Shown here one piece after another: positions 1 to 7,690 of a DNA stretch of 19,353 nt (position 1 is the stretch's first letter; each line of letters starts with the position of its first letter). The DNA lies in assembly GCA_900546995.1 (NCBI GenBank), contig URFF01000032.1, positions 1 through 19,353 of the forward strand, written 5' to 3'. This DNA is from an uncultured Sutterella sp. GTDB taxonomy: Bacteria > Pseudomonadota > Gammaproteobacteria > Burkholderiales > Burkholderiaceae_F. The notes under the pieces are model-generated. The model was not told the origin of the DNA. It worked only from the letters and a program-made list of their open reading frames with translations, and made no database searches. Both the position numbers and the translations under genes were made by a program.

Positions 1-572
1 GCCAAAATTCTCGCATTAAAGCATTCACGGACCGCCTCTGACTTCACATTCTCATAAAGAGTCGCCGCAAAGTGCGCCCCCATGCCGGCTCGAAGCGCTT
101 TGGGAGACCAAAAATGAGCACACTCGGGGCTGGCTGCGATCGAGTAGACGCCACTAGCCACCGCTGTGCGAATCAGCGTTCCGATGTTGCCGGGATCTTG
201 AATACCATCCAAGTAAAGGACATCGGTTGCGAGAGCCTGAGGTTTTTCAACCGTCGGTAAAGCGACTTCAACCATCATCCCAGCCCCATGCTCAACGGGA
301 CTAATCGCATCAAAAAGCAGACTATCAAGCACGTAAGCCTGAACTCCTTTTTGAAGAAACTTTTCCAAAAGTGCAGCGGCTTCCTCATTGAGCCCTTTTG
401 CCCGCAGTAGCACAGCCTGAGCTTTAACACCTCGCTCAAGAATCGTCTGCGCCAAGTGCGCGCCCTCAGCCAAGGTGGCACCTTCAGCACGAATGGCCCG
501 AGCGGACTGAGCCATTTTTTTCCACCGCTTGAATTTTGGGTTGGATTCACTTTGAATAGTTTGATAGGACAT
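1..572 (-). CDS. SpoU/TrmH-family RNA 2'-O-ribose methyltransferase (partial, 3' end outside window)
   Basis: Predicted SAM-dependent methyltransferase of the SPOUT class that would 2'-O-methylate a ribose in rRNA or tRNA. 190 codons are visible; the C-terminus is cut off by the window start. The N-terminal ~100 residues resemble the small substrate-binding domain of TrmH/RlmB-like enzymes (ESNPKFK, LAEGAHL). The catalytic domain starts near residue 117, with SpoU motif 1 (LDGIQDPGNIGTLIRTA, residues 121-137, carrying the conserved Asn and Arg) and motif 2 (SPKALRAGMGAHF, about 156-168). Motif 3 would lie outside the window. The gene is last in the visible lpxB-rnhB run and overlaps the 3' end of rnhB by 26 nt, which suggests translational coupling. 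I chose ATG at 572; an in-frame ATG at 581 is equally possible, and neither has a clear Shine-Dalgarno sequence. The family is secure, but the modified nucleotide cannot be named from sequence. Confidence 0.85.
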   Translation of the reverse strand, partial: MSYQTIQSESNPKFKRWKKMAQSARAIRAEGATLAEGAHLAQTILERGVKAQAVLLRAKGLNEEAAALLEKFLQKGVQAYVLDSLLFDAISPVEHGAGMMVEVALPTVEKPQALATDVLYLDGIQDPGNIGTLIRTAVASGVYSIAASPECAHFWSPKALRAGMGAHFAATLYENVKSEAVRECFNARIL

Positions 573-1197
573 GCTGATCATCGCTAAATAAATCACTTTC
601 AAAAAGCGATTTTAACGGTTCAAAAGTCATTCGGTGAATGGGTGTTGGCCCCAGTGTTTTGAGCCCTTGAAGGTGACGCGCCGTGCCATAACCCACATTG
701 TGTTCAAAATCGTATCCCGGAAAACGCTTCGCATAGCCACGCATTAATTCGTCGCGTGCCGTTTTAGCCAAAATCGACGCGGCCGAAATCGTGGCGATCT
801 TATCGTCGCCTTTGACAATCGCTTCACTCATCCAAGGCCATTTCGGCAACCGATTCCCATCAACTTGGATAAAATCAGGCTCCACTTTTAGTCCCTCAAC
901 CGCGCGTCGCATCGCTAAAAAGGTCGCCTGCAAAATATTGATTCGATCAATTTCTTCATTACTGGCCGAGCCAATGGCCCAACACAACGCTTGTTCTTTG
1001 ATGCAAACACTTAATGCTTGGCGATGCGCTTCGGATAATTTCTTACTGTCGCGTAGTCCGGCAATCGGGCGAGTCGGATCCAAAATCACTGCAGCGGCGA
1101 AAACCGGACCGGCTAAACACCCCCGACCGACTTCGTCCACACCGGCCACAAACTGATATTGAGAGGCTTCAAAAAGCGATAATGTCTGCTCTGACAT
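547..1197 (-). CDS. rnhB: Ribonuclease HII
   Basis: Endonuclease that cuts the RNA strand of RNA-DNA hybrids and removes single ribonucleotides misincorporated in DNA. The N-terminal signature GVDEVGRGCLAGPV is intact. The expected acidic active-site residues, counted from ATG 1197, are D21 and E22 (VDE), D113 (VDGNR) and D131 (KGDDK); the ISAASILAKTARDELM helix follows. At 216 aa it is close to the usual ~200-215. A GTG four codons upstream (1209) would overlap the lpxB stop codon; ATG 1197, 4 nt after that stop, is preferred, though no good Shine-Dalgarno separates the two. The lpxB-rnhB pairing is widespread in proteobacteria. The end overlaps the following methyltransferase gene. Confidence 0.95.
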   Translation of the reverse strand: MSEQTLSLFEASQYQFVAGVDEVGRGCLAGPVFAAAVILDPTRPIAGLRDSKKLSEAHRQALSVCIKEQALCWAIGSASNEEIDRINILQATFLAMRRAVEGLKVEPDFIQVDGNRLPKWPWMSEAIVKGDDKIATISAASILAKTARDELMRGYAKRFPGYDFEHNVGYGTARHLQGLKTLGPTPIHRMTFEPLKSLFESDLFSDDQHVLSNYSK

Positions 1198-1201
1198 GCA
1201 A

Positions 1202-2338
1202 TTAACCACAGACGCCGCGAATAGCTTCCGAGGCTAGAGAGGCCGTATCACGCAAAAGGGATTCATGAATTTGGTAGAAGCGATCCATGAGCTTGGAATC
1301 ATTTCTCTTTTGATAGGCATCCCAGAGGGCAAAGGCCAATGGCTCAGGCTTACAGTAATACTGTAAAAGCTCCGGCACCAACGTTTCACCTGCGAGAATG
1401 TTGGGCAAACTCACCCAAGGCGTGATGCCTTTTTTCAACATTAATAAACCGGTCAATCCCGGCATGGCATAGCCCACAACCATCGGTCGTTTAAAAAGTG
1501 CCGCTTCAAGGGTCGCGGTGCCGGAGGCGACTAAAACCGCATCCGAAGCCTGCATCACCGTGTGACTGTTGCCCTCAATGAGGCGGGTCGCTTTTTGGGC
1601 GCGAGGATATTGAGAAAGCAAGGTACTGATTTGAGCTCTGCGAGCTTCATCAGCCGCGGGCACCAGAAAAAGCGAACGGCTATCGAAATCCAAAACTCGC
1701 TCACATGCTTCAAAAAAGCGCGGTCCACACCAGGCCACCTCAGCTTGTCGAGAGCCCGGCATCACGGCAAAAACCGGTCCAATTGAGTCGATTTCCAATG
1801 CCTCTCGGGCCGCATCTTTATCTGGATCAATCGGAATTTCAGCCGCCAACGGGTGACCGATATAAGTTGACTCAATGTGCGCATCATCCATGAGTTTTTT
1901 CTCAAACGGAAAGATGAGCAACATGTGATCAACCGCGCGCTTAATCGCATGAATGCGTTCCGGACGCCAAGCCCAAATCGAGGGACACACAAAATGAATG
2001 GTCTTAATGCCGCGGATACGTAGATATTCCTCAATCGCCAAATTAAAATCCGGCGCATCCACACCAATGAAGGCACGAGGCGCTGCTTGCAACACACGAC
2101 GCTTCATTTCCGAACGAAGTCGCAACAATGACGGGAGTTTCTTTATAACCTCCACGTAGCCTCGAACGGAAAGCGCCCGACTATGATGCCAAGGTTCAAG
2201 CCCGGCGGCAATCATGCGATCGCCACCGATCCCAAACATTGGCTCATTCGGATACAGAGCCTTCACTTGCGGTAAAACCAAAGAGGCGATAAAGTCTCCG
2301 GAAGTCTCACCGGCAAGCCATGCCAAGCCTTCTGCCAT
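1202..2338 (-). CDS. lpxB: Lipid-A-disaccharide synthase
   Basis: Inverting glycosyltransferase (GT19 family) that joins UDP-2,3-diacylglucosamine and lipid X to form the disaccharide of lipid A on the inner face of the cytoplasmic membrane. Visible family marks are the N-terminal AGETSGD (residues 9-15), FGIGGDRM, GVDAPDFNL, CPSIWAWRPER, FPFEKK, GHPLA, PGSRQAEV and the nucleotide-sugar-side VASGTATLEAALFKRPMVV. The 378 aa match the usual ~380. The ATG follows the lpxA stop codon after 2 nt, so it is almost certainly cotranscribed and translationally coupled with lpxA. No key motif is missing. Its substrate is made from the product chain started by LpxA and LpxD, encoded just upstream. Confidence 0.96.
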   Translation of the reverse strand: MAEGLAWLAGETSGDFIASLVLPQVKALYPNEPMFGIGGDRMIAAGLEPWHHSRALSVRGYVEVIKKLPSLLRLRSEMKRRVLQAAPRAFIGVDAPDFNLAIEEYLRIRGIKTIHFVCPSIWAWRPERIHAIKRAVDHMLLIFPFEKKLMDDAHIESTYIGHPLAAEIPIDPDKDAAREALEIDSIGPVFAVMPGSRQAEVAWCGPRFFEACERVLDFDSRSLFLVPAADEARRAQISTLLSQYPRAQKATRLIEGNSHTVMQASDAVLVASGTATLEAALFKRPMVVGYAMPGLTGLLMLKKGITPWVSLPNILAGETLVPELLQYYCKPEPLAFALWDAYQKRNDSKLMDRFYQIHESLLRDTASLASEAIRGVCG

Positions 2339-2340
2339 GC

Positions 2341-3138
2341 TTAACTCTTAGGACGAATGATGCCGCGCTGGCTGGACTCAATGAAATCGCGCATCAGCTT
2401 GAGTTCGCGAGCGACGCGTTCATTGTTGGCAATCAGAATATCCAACGCCTTGACCGCCTCGGCAATGGTCAAGCCGTCACGATAAATCATCTTATAGGCC
2501 GCTTTAAAAGCATTTAACGCCTTCAAATCGTAGCCCGCGCGACGCAACCCAACAATATTGAGTCCGTGTGGCTCGCAGGGATTACCGTTACAAATGACAA
2601 AAGGCGGCACATCCATAACCAAAATACTGCCGCCACCGACCATTGCCCCTTCTCCGATTCGGCAGAATTGGTGAATTCCGGCTTGACCACCGATGATGGC
2701 TCGATTGGCCACCGTCGTGTGACCGGCCAAACCGACGTTATTGGCAATGATCGTATCGTCACCGACGATGCAATCATGGGCGATATGCACGTTTGCCATG
2801 AAAAGGTTGCGGTTGCCGACAACGGTGATACCGTGATCCTGCACTGTTCCGGTTGCAATGGTCACGTGTTCACGAATCACGTTATCGTCACCAATCACCA
2901 AGCGGGTATCTTCCCCTTGATACTTCTTATCCTGGGGTTCACAACCCACGCTGGCGTTCGGAAAAATACGATTACGTTCACCGATTTCGGTGTTGCCGTA
3001 AATATTGACGTGAGAAATCAACTCTGTACCCGCGCCGATTTTGACCTTAGGGCCAATAACGCAAAACGGGCCCACTACCACGTCGTCAGCCAACTCGGCA
3101 GACGGGTCCACTAAAGAAAAATGATGAATTTTTGCCAT
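2341..3138 (-). CDS. lpxA: Acyl-ACP--UDP-N-acetylglucosamine O-acyltransferase
   Basis: First enzyme of lipid A synthesis: transfers a 3-hydroxyacyl chain from ACP to the 3-OH of UDP-GlcNAc. The protein shows the left-handed parallel beta-helix hexapeptide pattern over roughly residues 8-185 (VVGPFCVIGP, VKIGAGTEL, EIGERN and so on) and an alpha-helical C-terminus. The catalytic His lies in HIAHD (H121, aligning with E. coli H125). Gly169 in MVGGG aligns with the E. coli acyl-chain 'ruler' Gly173. I chose ATG 3138 (MAKIHHFSLVDPSAELADD) over an in-frame ATG at 3183 because family members start this way and a TAGG sits about 8 nt upstream. The length is 265 aa against 262 in E. coli. The gene sits between fabZ, 72 nt away across a hairpin, and lpxB, 2 nt away. 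Confidence 0.96.
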   Translation of the reverse strand: MAKIHHFSLVDPSAELADDVVVGPFCVIGPKVKIGAGTELISHVNIYGNTEIGERNRIFPNASVGCEPQDKKYQGEDTRLVIGDDNVIREHVTIATGTVQDHGITVVGNRNLFMANVHIAHDCIVGDDTIIANNVGLAGHTTVANRAIIGGQAGIHQFCRIGEGAMVGGGSILVMDVPPFVICNGNPCEPHGLNIVGLRRAGYDLKALNAFKAAYKMIYRDGLTIAEAVKALDILIANNERVARELKLMRDFIESSQRGIIRPKS

Positions 3139-3171
3139 ATTTTTGCCTACAAAGGTATTGGACGCAAGTAA

Positions 3172-3198
3172 CCACTGCCTCACTGCATCAGGCAGTGG
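3172..3198 (-). other. Intercistronic stem-loop between fabZ and lpxA
   Basis: Perfect 9-bp inverted repeat, CCACTGCCT (3172-3180) and AGGCAGTGG (3190-3198), with a 9-nt loop. It lies in the 72-nt gap between the fabZ stop and the lpxA start. On the transcript strand it is not followed by a run of U, so it does not look like an intrinsic terminator. An mRNA-processing or stability element, or a partial attenuator, is possible. The structure is seen in the sequence; its function is inferred. Confidence 0.6.
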
Positions 3199-3210
3199 GC
3201 GGGCATCAAA

Positions 3211-3660
3211 CTACTCAGCCTTACGGCGAGCACACATCAAAGTGGCCGAGCAGGCCAACTGTCCGTCAACCGTCGCCTCAGCTTCCATCTTAGCCACACC
3301 GGCACGATCGCGCAGATAGTGGCAGTGAATACGCAATTGATCCCCGGGGCGCACCACTTTCTTAAAACGGGCATTGTCAATGCCTGCAAAGAAAAAGAGT
3401 GAGCCGTCGTGACGTTCTTCTTCGCTTAAACGTTCCAAGGCGAGCATTGCGCAGGCTTGAGCCATCGATTCAATGATCAACACGCCGGGCATGACCGGAT
3501 AGCCCGGAAAGTGTCCGGTAAACTGAGGCTCATTGGCCGTGATATTTTTGATCACAACCGCCTCGGTTTTATCTTCATTGATGCTTTCCACGCGGTCAAT
3601 CAAGAGAAAGGGATAGCGATGAGGCAACACCTTCATGATGTCGTTAATGTCGTATTTCAC
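3211..3660 (-). CDS. fabZ: 3-hydroxyacyl-[acyl-carrier-protein] dehydratase FabZ
   Basis: Hot-dog-fold dehydratase of type II fatty acid synthesis; converts 3-hydroxyacyl-ACP to trans-2-enoyl-ACP in the cytosol. The active-site stretch FTGHFPGYPVMPGV holds the catalytic H50, and the partner E64 is in LIIESMAQA, spaced as in E. coli (H49/E63). LPHRYPFLLIDRV near the N-terminus is also characteristic. The length, 149 aa, is normal. ATG 3660 lies 2 nt after the lpxD stop. Its position between lpxD and lpxA is meaningful: FabZ and the LpxA/LpxD acyltransferases compete for the same 3-hydroxyacyl-ACP pool, so joint expression helps set the ratio of phospholipid to lipid A. Confidence 0.96.
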   Translation of the reverse strand: MKYDINDIMKVLPHRYPFLLIDRVESINEDKTEAVVIKNITANEPQFTGHFPGYPVMPGVLIIESMAQACAMLALERLSEEERHDGSLFFFAGIDNARFKKVVRPGDQLRIHCHYLRDRAGVAKMEAEATVDGQLACSATLMCARRKAE

Positions 3661-3662
3661 GA

Positions 3663-4760
3663 TTATTCTTCCTTCGTTTTTTCTTGTAATTGAGAAACTG
3701 CGCTCTCAAGCGCTTTCAAACGCTTGCGCATTTCCGGTAAATGCATAATTAAAACGGCAGATCGTTCAAAATCCCGATTGGGCATGGCAGGGAAAAAGCC
3801 CATCATCAACTTCTGTCCTTTTGGCCATGACATCAGTTGAGTGGCCGGCCCAACCGTGACGTCTGACGGGATGGAGATATGACCGTTGATGTTCGATGAC
3901 CCACCGATCACAATATGGTCACCCATCTTCACGGATCCCGCAACAGTAACGCTTCCGGCCATCACACAGTTTTCACCCACTTGCGTGTTGTGGCCGATCT
4001 GGATCAAATTATCGAGTTTCGTACCGTTTCCGATCACGGTGTCTTCCAGTGCACCGCGATCCACACAGGTATTGGCACCGATTTCGCAGTCGTCACCGAT
4101 TCTGACCGCACCGATTTGAGGGATCTTCACCCAACGACCGTCAAACGGCGCAAAACCAAATCCGTCCGCTCCGATCACACAACCGGAGTGCAAAATGCAG
4201 CGGGCACCCACTTTACAACCGTGATTAACCGTGACATTCGGATAGAGACGGGTTTCGTCACCGATTTGAGCGCCAACGCCGACCACAGCGTTCGCCCCAA
4301 TCCACGCATGATGACCTACCACCGCGTGATCCTCAATCACCGCGCCGGCGTCAATGCGAGCTGTCGGGTCAACATGCGCCGTGACAGCCACGCTGGCTCT
4401 GGGATTAATGCCGCTGGCAAACTCTTGCTGTTGAGCCACAACGACTTGCAAGGCAAAAGCAAACCACGCATAGGGATCAGGGGTGATCACCATTGCCCGA
4501 GGCGTCTCTTCGCCATAGATTGCTTCTTTGTGCTCTCGGCGAAGCACAATCACCCCCGCTTGGCAATTTTTAACCTCATCGATGAATTTCGGATTGGCTA
4601 AAAACGCCACTTCGTTGGGTTTGGCGTGAGACAAAGTCCCGATATTGTTAACCATCACCCCTTGGTAAGGGCCGATCAACTCGATAGGTAACCGTCCGGC
4701 GCTTTGCGCCTTCACGGCTTCAACGAGCATTTCAATCGGAAAAGAACGTTGCGTGTCCAT
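3663..4760 (-). CDS. lpxD: UDP-3-O-(3-hydroxyacyl)glucosamine N-acyltransferase
   Basis: Third step of lipid A synthesis: adds a second 3-hydroxyacyl chain to the amino group of UDP-3-O-acyl-glucosamine. Domain order is an N-terminal uridine-binding domain (about residues 1-110, including LSHAKPNEVAFLANPKF), a long left-handed beta-helix of hexapeptide repeats (about 115-320) and a C-terminal helix (MPEMRKRLKALES-like end). The catalytic His is in IQIGHNTQVGENC (H257, corresponding to E. coli H239). The 365 aa are slightly longer than the ~341 of E. coli. The start codon follows the skp stop by 2 nt, so it is part of the same tightly packed operon. Confidence 0.96.
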   Translation of the reverse strand: MDTQRSFPIEMLVEAVKAQSAGRLPIELIGPYQGVMVNNIGTLSHAKPNEVAFLANPKFIDEVKNCQAGVIVLRREHKEAIYGEETPRAMVITPDPYAWFAFALQVVVAQQQEFASGINPRASVAVTAHVDPTARIDAGAVIEDHAVVGHHAWIGANAVVGVGAQIGDETRLYPNVTVNHGCKVGARCILHSGCVIGADGFGFAPFDGRWVKIPQIGAVRIGDDCEIGANTCVDRGALEDTVIGNGTKLDNLIQIGHNTQVGENCVMAGSVTVAGSVKMGDHIVIGGSSNINGHISIPSDVTVGPATQLMSWPKGQKLMMGFFPAMPNRDFERSAVLIMHLPEMRKRLKALESAVSQLQEKTKEE

Positions 4761-4762
4761 AA

Positions 4763-5272
4763 TTATTTCTTCCCGGAACCTAACGCTTTGATAACGTCAT
4801 CGGTTATATCGACATTGGGTCCCACATAAACAGCTTCCTGAACAATCAAGTCATACTTTTGCTTACGGGCAATGTCACGGATAATGTCATTGCTGAGCAT
4901 CAAAATGGTTTGCAACTCCTCGTTGCGCCGGCGATTCAGATCCTCACGCAATTCGCGCTCACGACGTTGCAGCTGTCGCTCTTGATCGGCGAGTTTACGC
5001 TCGGTGGCAATGCGCTCAGTTTTTGACATTTTCTGAGCGGCTTTCTGATACTTTTCCACATCGGCTTTCAGCGCTTTTGCGGAAATGGATAACGATTTTT
5101 CACGGCTGGCGAATTCTTTTTCCAATTTTTGCTGAGCTTCAAGCGCCGCTTGACTCTCACGCAAAATTCTTTCGGGATTGACCACGCCGATTTTGGTGTC
5201 GGCCCAGGCGGATTGTGTCGCTAACGTAAGCGCCAACACACCGGCAGCCAAGAGTTTTTTATACACGATCAT
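4763..5272 (-). CDS. skp: OmpH/Skp-family periplasmic chaperone
   Basis: Periplasmic 'jellyfish' trimeric chaperone that holds unfolded outer-membrane proteins on the way to the BAM complex. The N-terminus is a classic Sec signal peptide (YKKLLAAGVLALTLATQSAWA, predicted cleavage after AWA), followed by the family strand KIGVVNPERIL. A long charged, Glu/Lys/Arg/Gln-rich segment (mature residues about 20-115) would form the coiled-coil tentacles, and the body strand KYDLIVQEAVYVGPNVDITDDVI closes it. The length is 169 aa. An in-frame ATG at 5341 would place a charged 23-residue extension before the signal peptide and is rejected. The Shine-Dalgarno AAGGAG lies only 3 nt before ATG 5272, so GTG at 5266 (spacing 9) is a serious alternative start. 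It lies between bamA and lpxD, the usual arrangement. Confidence 0.93.
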   Translation of the reverse strand: MIVYKKLLAAGVLALTLATQSAWADTKIGVVNPERILRESQAALEAQQKLEKEFASREKSLSISAKALKADVEKYQKAAQKMSKTERIATERKLADQERQLQRRERELREDLNRRRNEELQTILMLSNDIIRDIARKQKYDLIVQEAVYVGPNVDITDDVIKALGSGKK

Positions 5273-5293
5273 CAACTCCTTTTTTGCACCAAA

Positions 5294-5321
5294 GGGAAAG
5301 GACACCGCTGGCGCCTTTCCC
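5294..5321 (-). other. Intercistronic stem-loop between bamA and skp
   Basis: Inverted repeat GGGAAAGG (5294-5301) and CCTTTCCC (5314-5321), 8 bp, with a 12-nt loop that can add about four more pairs. It sits in the 78-nt gap between the bamA stop and the skp start, about 20 nt upstream of the skp start. On the mRNA strand the 3' arm is followed by UUUGG, too short a U-run for a good terminator. An mRNA-processing site, a 3'-end stabiliser for bamA or a modulator of skp translation are all possible. The structure is visible; the role is inferred. Confidence 0.6.
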
Positions 5322-5350
5322 CGACAGAAATTTTCCGGCAAAACCTCCGT

Positions 5351-7669
5351 TTAGAAGCCGGTACCGATTTGGAATTGGAAGCGTTCCGTCTTATCGCCTT
5401 CCTTATCACCGATCGGCGTTGCAATACTAAACTTCAACGGGCCTAAAGGCGAAATCCAGGCGACACCAACACCGGCCGAGTAACGCAATTCCGAGAAGTC
5501 AACGCTTGCTTTATCGACTAGCATGCCTCGGGCATCATAGGTATCACCCCAAACCCAACCGCCATCGAAGAACGCAAACCAACGAAGCGTTCTGTCAGCG
5601 CCGGGCAATGGCATCAACAATTCAGCCGAGAAGTTAAAGGCAATGTTACCGCCCGTGGCTTCATCGTCGGTCAAGTCACGCGGGCCTAAGCTTGAATTTT
5701 CGTAGCCGCGGACACTACCGATACCGCCTGCGTAGAAATTCTTAAAGAACGGGTAGGCTTTACCGCCGAAGCTATCACCGTAACCCACTTCCGTATTAAA
5801 GGACAGCGTTAAATCACGCGTGATCGGTTGATAGTGTTGCAATTGATAATTCAACCGATAGTAACGCAAGTCCATCACCGGCATGGTGACTTCACCGGAC
5901 AACCGTTGGTAGGTACCGCGAGTCGGTGCCAACGCGTTATCACGGCTATCGCGTGACCAACCGAGTGTCGCAGCAACGGCGTGCGGCGAGTCACCGAATT
6001 GGTTCACATAGTTGACGTAACGCATCGGAGAATCCGACTGCAAATCAACCGCCGTGTTTTCCCACTTCACACCGAGGAAAACCCGGTCAAGTTCGGTAAA
6101 CGGAATACCCCAGCTGACCGCGGCACCCTTGGTTTCGTACTCGACGTTTGCCAAATCGAGTTCGTCCATATCCACACGGCGATCATAAATGCTGATCGAA
6201 CGGGAAATCCCTTCCGGCGTAATGTACGGTTCGGTCAAAGACATGGCATACGTACGGGTACTGTCGGAGGTATTGACCTCCACGCTCATGGATTTGCCGC
6301 TACCGAAAATGTTATTTTGCGCAAAACCGGCCGACAAAATCACGCCGTCACTGGTTGAATAACCGGCACCCAAACTGATGCTGCCCGTAGGACGTTCGAC
6401 AACGGCCACTTCCAAGTCAACCTGGTCGCGAGTGCCCGGCACTTGCTTGGGTTCAACCGTCACGGATTCGAAATAACCCAAACGGTCAATACGGTCACGG
6501 GAAAGCTTCACCGCATCACTGTCAAACCAAGCCGCTTCGTATTGACGAACTTCGCGGCGAATCACTTCATCACGCGTCTTGGTGTTACCGGTGATATTGA
6601 CGTGACGGACGTACGCACGACGACCCGGGTCAATCGTATAAATAATCTTCGCTTCATTGCTGCCAGTCACAACCGGATTAGGCGTTGCCGTCGCAAAGGC
6701 GTAGCCCAAGCTCGAGAGCTTATCCACAATGGTCGTTGAGGCGCGGTTAATGACTTCGGCGTTATAAATCGAATTGTCCTCGATCTCGATTAGCGGCCGC
6801 AATTCGTCTTCAAGACCCAACATGTCACCGGTCAGTTCAACACCGCTAATACGGTATTGTTCGCCTTCGGTTAAGTTGATGGAAATAAAAATATCTTTCT
6901 TGTTGGGAGCAATAGATACCTGAACGCTATCGACCTTGAAATCCAGATACCCGTTATTCAAATAGTAAGAACGAATGGATTCAATATCAGCGGCGAGCTT
7001 TTCACGCGAGTAGAGATTATTTTTGGAGTACCAACTCATCCAACCGGTGGTTGAAAGCTGCATTTGCTCACGCAACTCATCGTCGTCCATCACGTGGTTA
7101 CCGACAAAACGGATGGATTCAATCGAAGCGGCTTCCCCTTCATCGACAATGATAGACAAACGAACACGATTGCGGTCAACCGGCGTCACCGTCGTCTTCA
7201 CTTCCACACCGTAGTAACCGCGAGCCAGATATTGGCGACGCAACTCCTGGTCGGCACGATCCAAGGTTGCATGATCGAAAATACGGCCTTCAGCCATACC
7301 GACATCGCGCAAACTCTGTTCAATCGCGCTTTCGTCAAAGGCTCTGATGCCTTGTGTGCTGATGGAAGCAACGGCGGGACGTTCCTGCAACATCACGACA
7401 AGAACATCACCGTCTTGCTCTAAGCGAACATCACGGAAAAGTCCTGATCCGTATAACGAGTGAATGGCCGTATCACCCTTTTCCTGTGTAAACTCATCGC
7501 CCACCTGGAAGGGCAAATGTGAGAGCACTGTTCCCGGTTCAGTACGGGCAATGCCTTCGATACGGATGTCTTTGATGGTGAACGTTTGAGCCAAGGCTCC
7601 GGTTGCCATCGCGAGCATCGCCGCAGCGACGGAAGCCCGCAGTACAGATACTTTTAAACTCATACTCAT
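5351..7669 (-). CDS. bamA: Outer membrane protein assembly factor BamA
   Basis: Essential Omp85-family core of the BAM complex, which folds and inserts beta-barrel proteins into the outer membrane. The signal peptide (MSMSLKVSVLRASVAAAMLA..., predicted cut after ALA) is followed by five POTRA domains over about residues 28-420 (FTIKDIRIEGIARTEPG, IESIRFVGNHVMDDDEL, YRISGVELTGDMLGLEDEL, YVRHVNITGNTKTRDEVIRREV among them). A 16-strand barrel to the end is expected. The conserved L6-loop motif VRGY is at 653-656, and the protein ends in the aromatic BAM signal (...GTGF). The length is 772 aa against 810 in E. coli. A second ATG two codons downstream (7663) could also serve; Shine-Dalgarno signals are weak for both. 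It is cotranscribed between rseP (21-nt gap) and skp. Confidence 0.97.
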   Translation of the reverse strand: MSMSLKVSVLRASVAAAMLAMATGALAQTFTIKDIRIEGIARTEPGTVLSHLPFQVGDEFTQEKGDTAIHSLYGSGLFRDVRLEQDGDVLVVMLQERPAVASISTQGIRAFDESAIEQSLRDVGMAEGRIFDHATLDRADQELRRQYLARGYYGVEVKTTVTPVDRNRVRLSIIVDEGEAASIESIRFVGNHVMDDDELREQMQLSTTGWMSWYSKNNLYSREKLAADIESIRSYYLNNGYLDFKVDSVQVSIAPNKKDIFISINLTEGEQYRISGVELTGDMLGLEDELRPLIEIEDNSIYNAEVINRASTTIVDKLSSLGYAFATATPNPVVTGSNEAKIIYTIDPGRRAYVRHVNITGNTKTRDEVIRREVRQYEAAWFDSDAVKLSRDRIDRLGYFESVTVEPKQVPGTRDQVDLEVAVVERPTGSISLGAGYSTSDGVILSAGFAQNNIFGSGKSMSVEVNTSDSTRTYAMSLTEPYITPEGISRSISIYDRRVDMDELDLANVEYETKGAAVSWGIPFTELDRVFLGVKWENTAVDLQSDSPMRYVNYVNQFGDSPHAVAATLGWSRDSRDNALAPTRGTYQRLSGEVTMPVMDLRYYRLNYQLQHYQPITRDLTLSFNTEVGYGDSFGGKAYPFFKNFYAGGIGSVRGYENSSLGPRDLTDDEATGGNIAFNFSAELLMPLPGADRTLRWFAFFDGGWVWGDTYDARGMLVDKASVDFSELRYSAGVGVAWISPLGPLKFSIATPIGDKEGDKTERFQFQIGTGF

Positions 7670-7690
7670 CTTTCGGTTTTGTCGGATGGC

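Noticed and set aside
275..550. 91-codon minus-strand frame at the left end
   Set aside because: It is out of frame with the SpoU-type methyltransferase, whose motifs 1 and 2 are clear in the overlapping frame.
1202..1209. GTG 1209 as the rnhB start
   Set aside because: It is possible, but it overlaps the lpxB stop and adds four residues without homologue support; ATG 1197 kept as the call.
3915..4601. 228-codon plus-strand open frame opposite lpxD
   Set aside because: A repetitive appearance comes from the complement of the LpxD hexapeptide repeats; not a gene.
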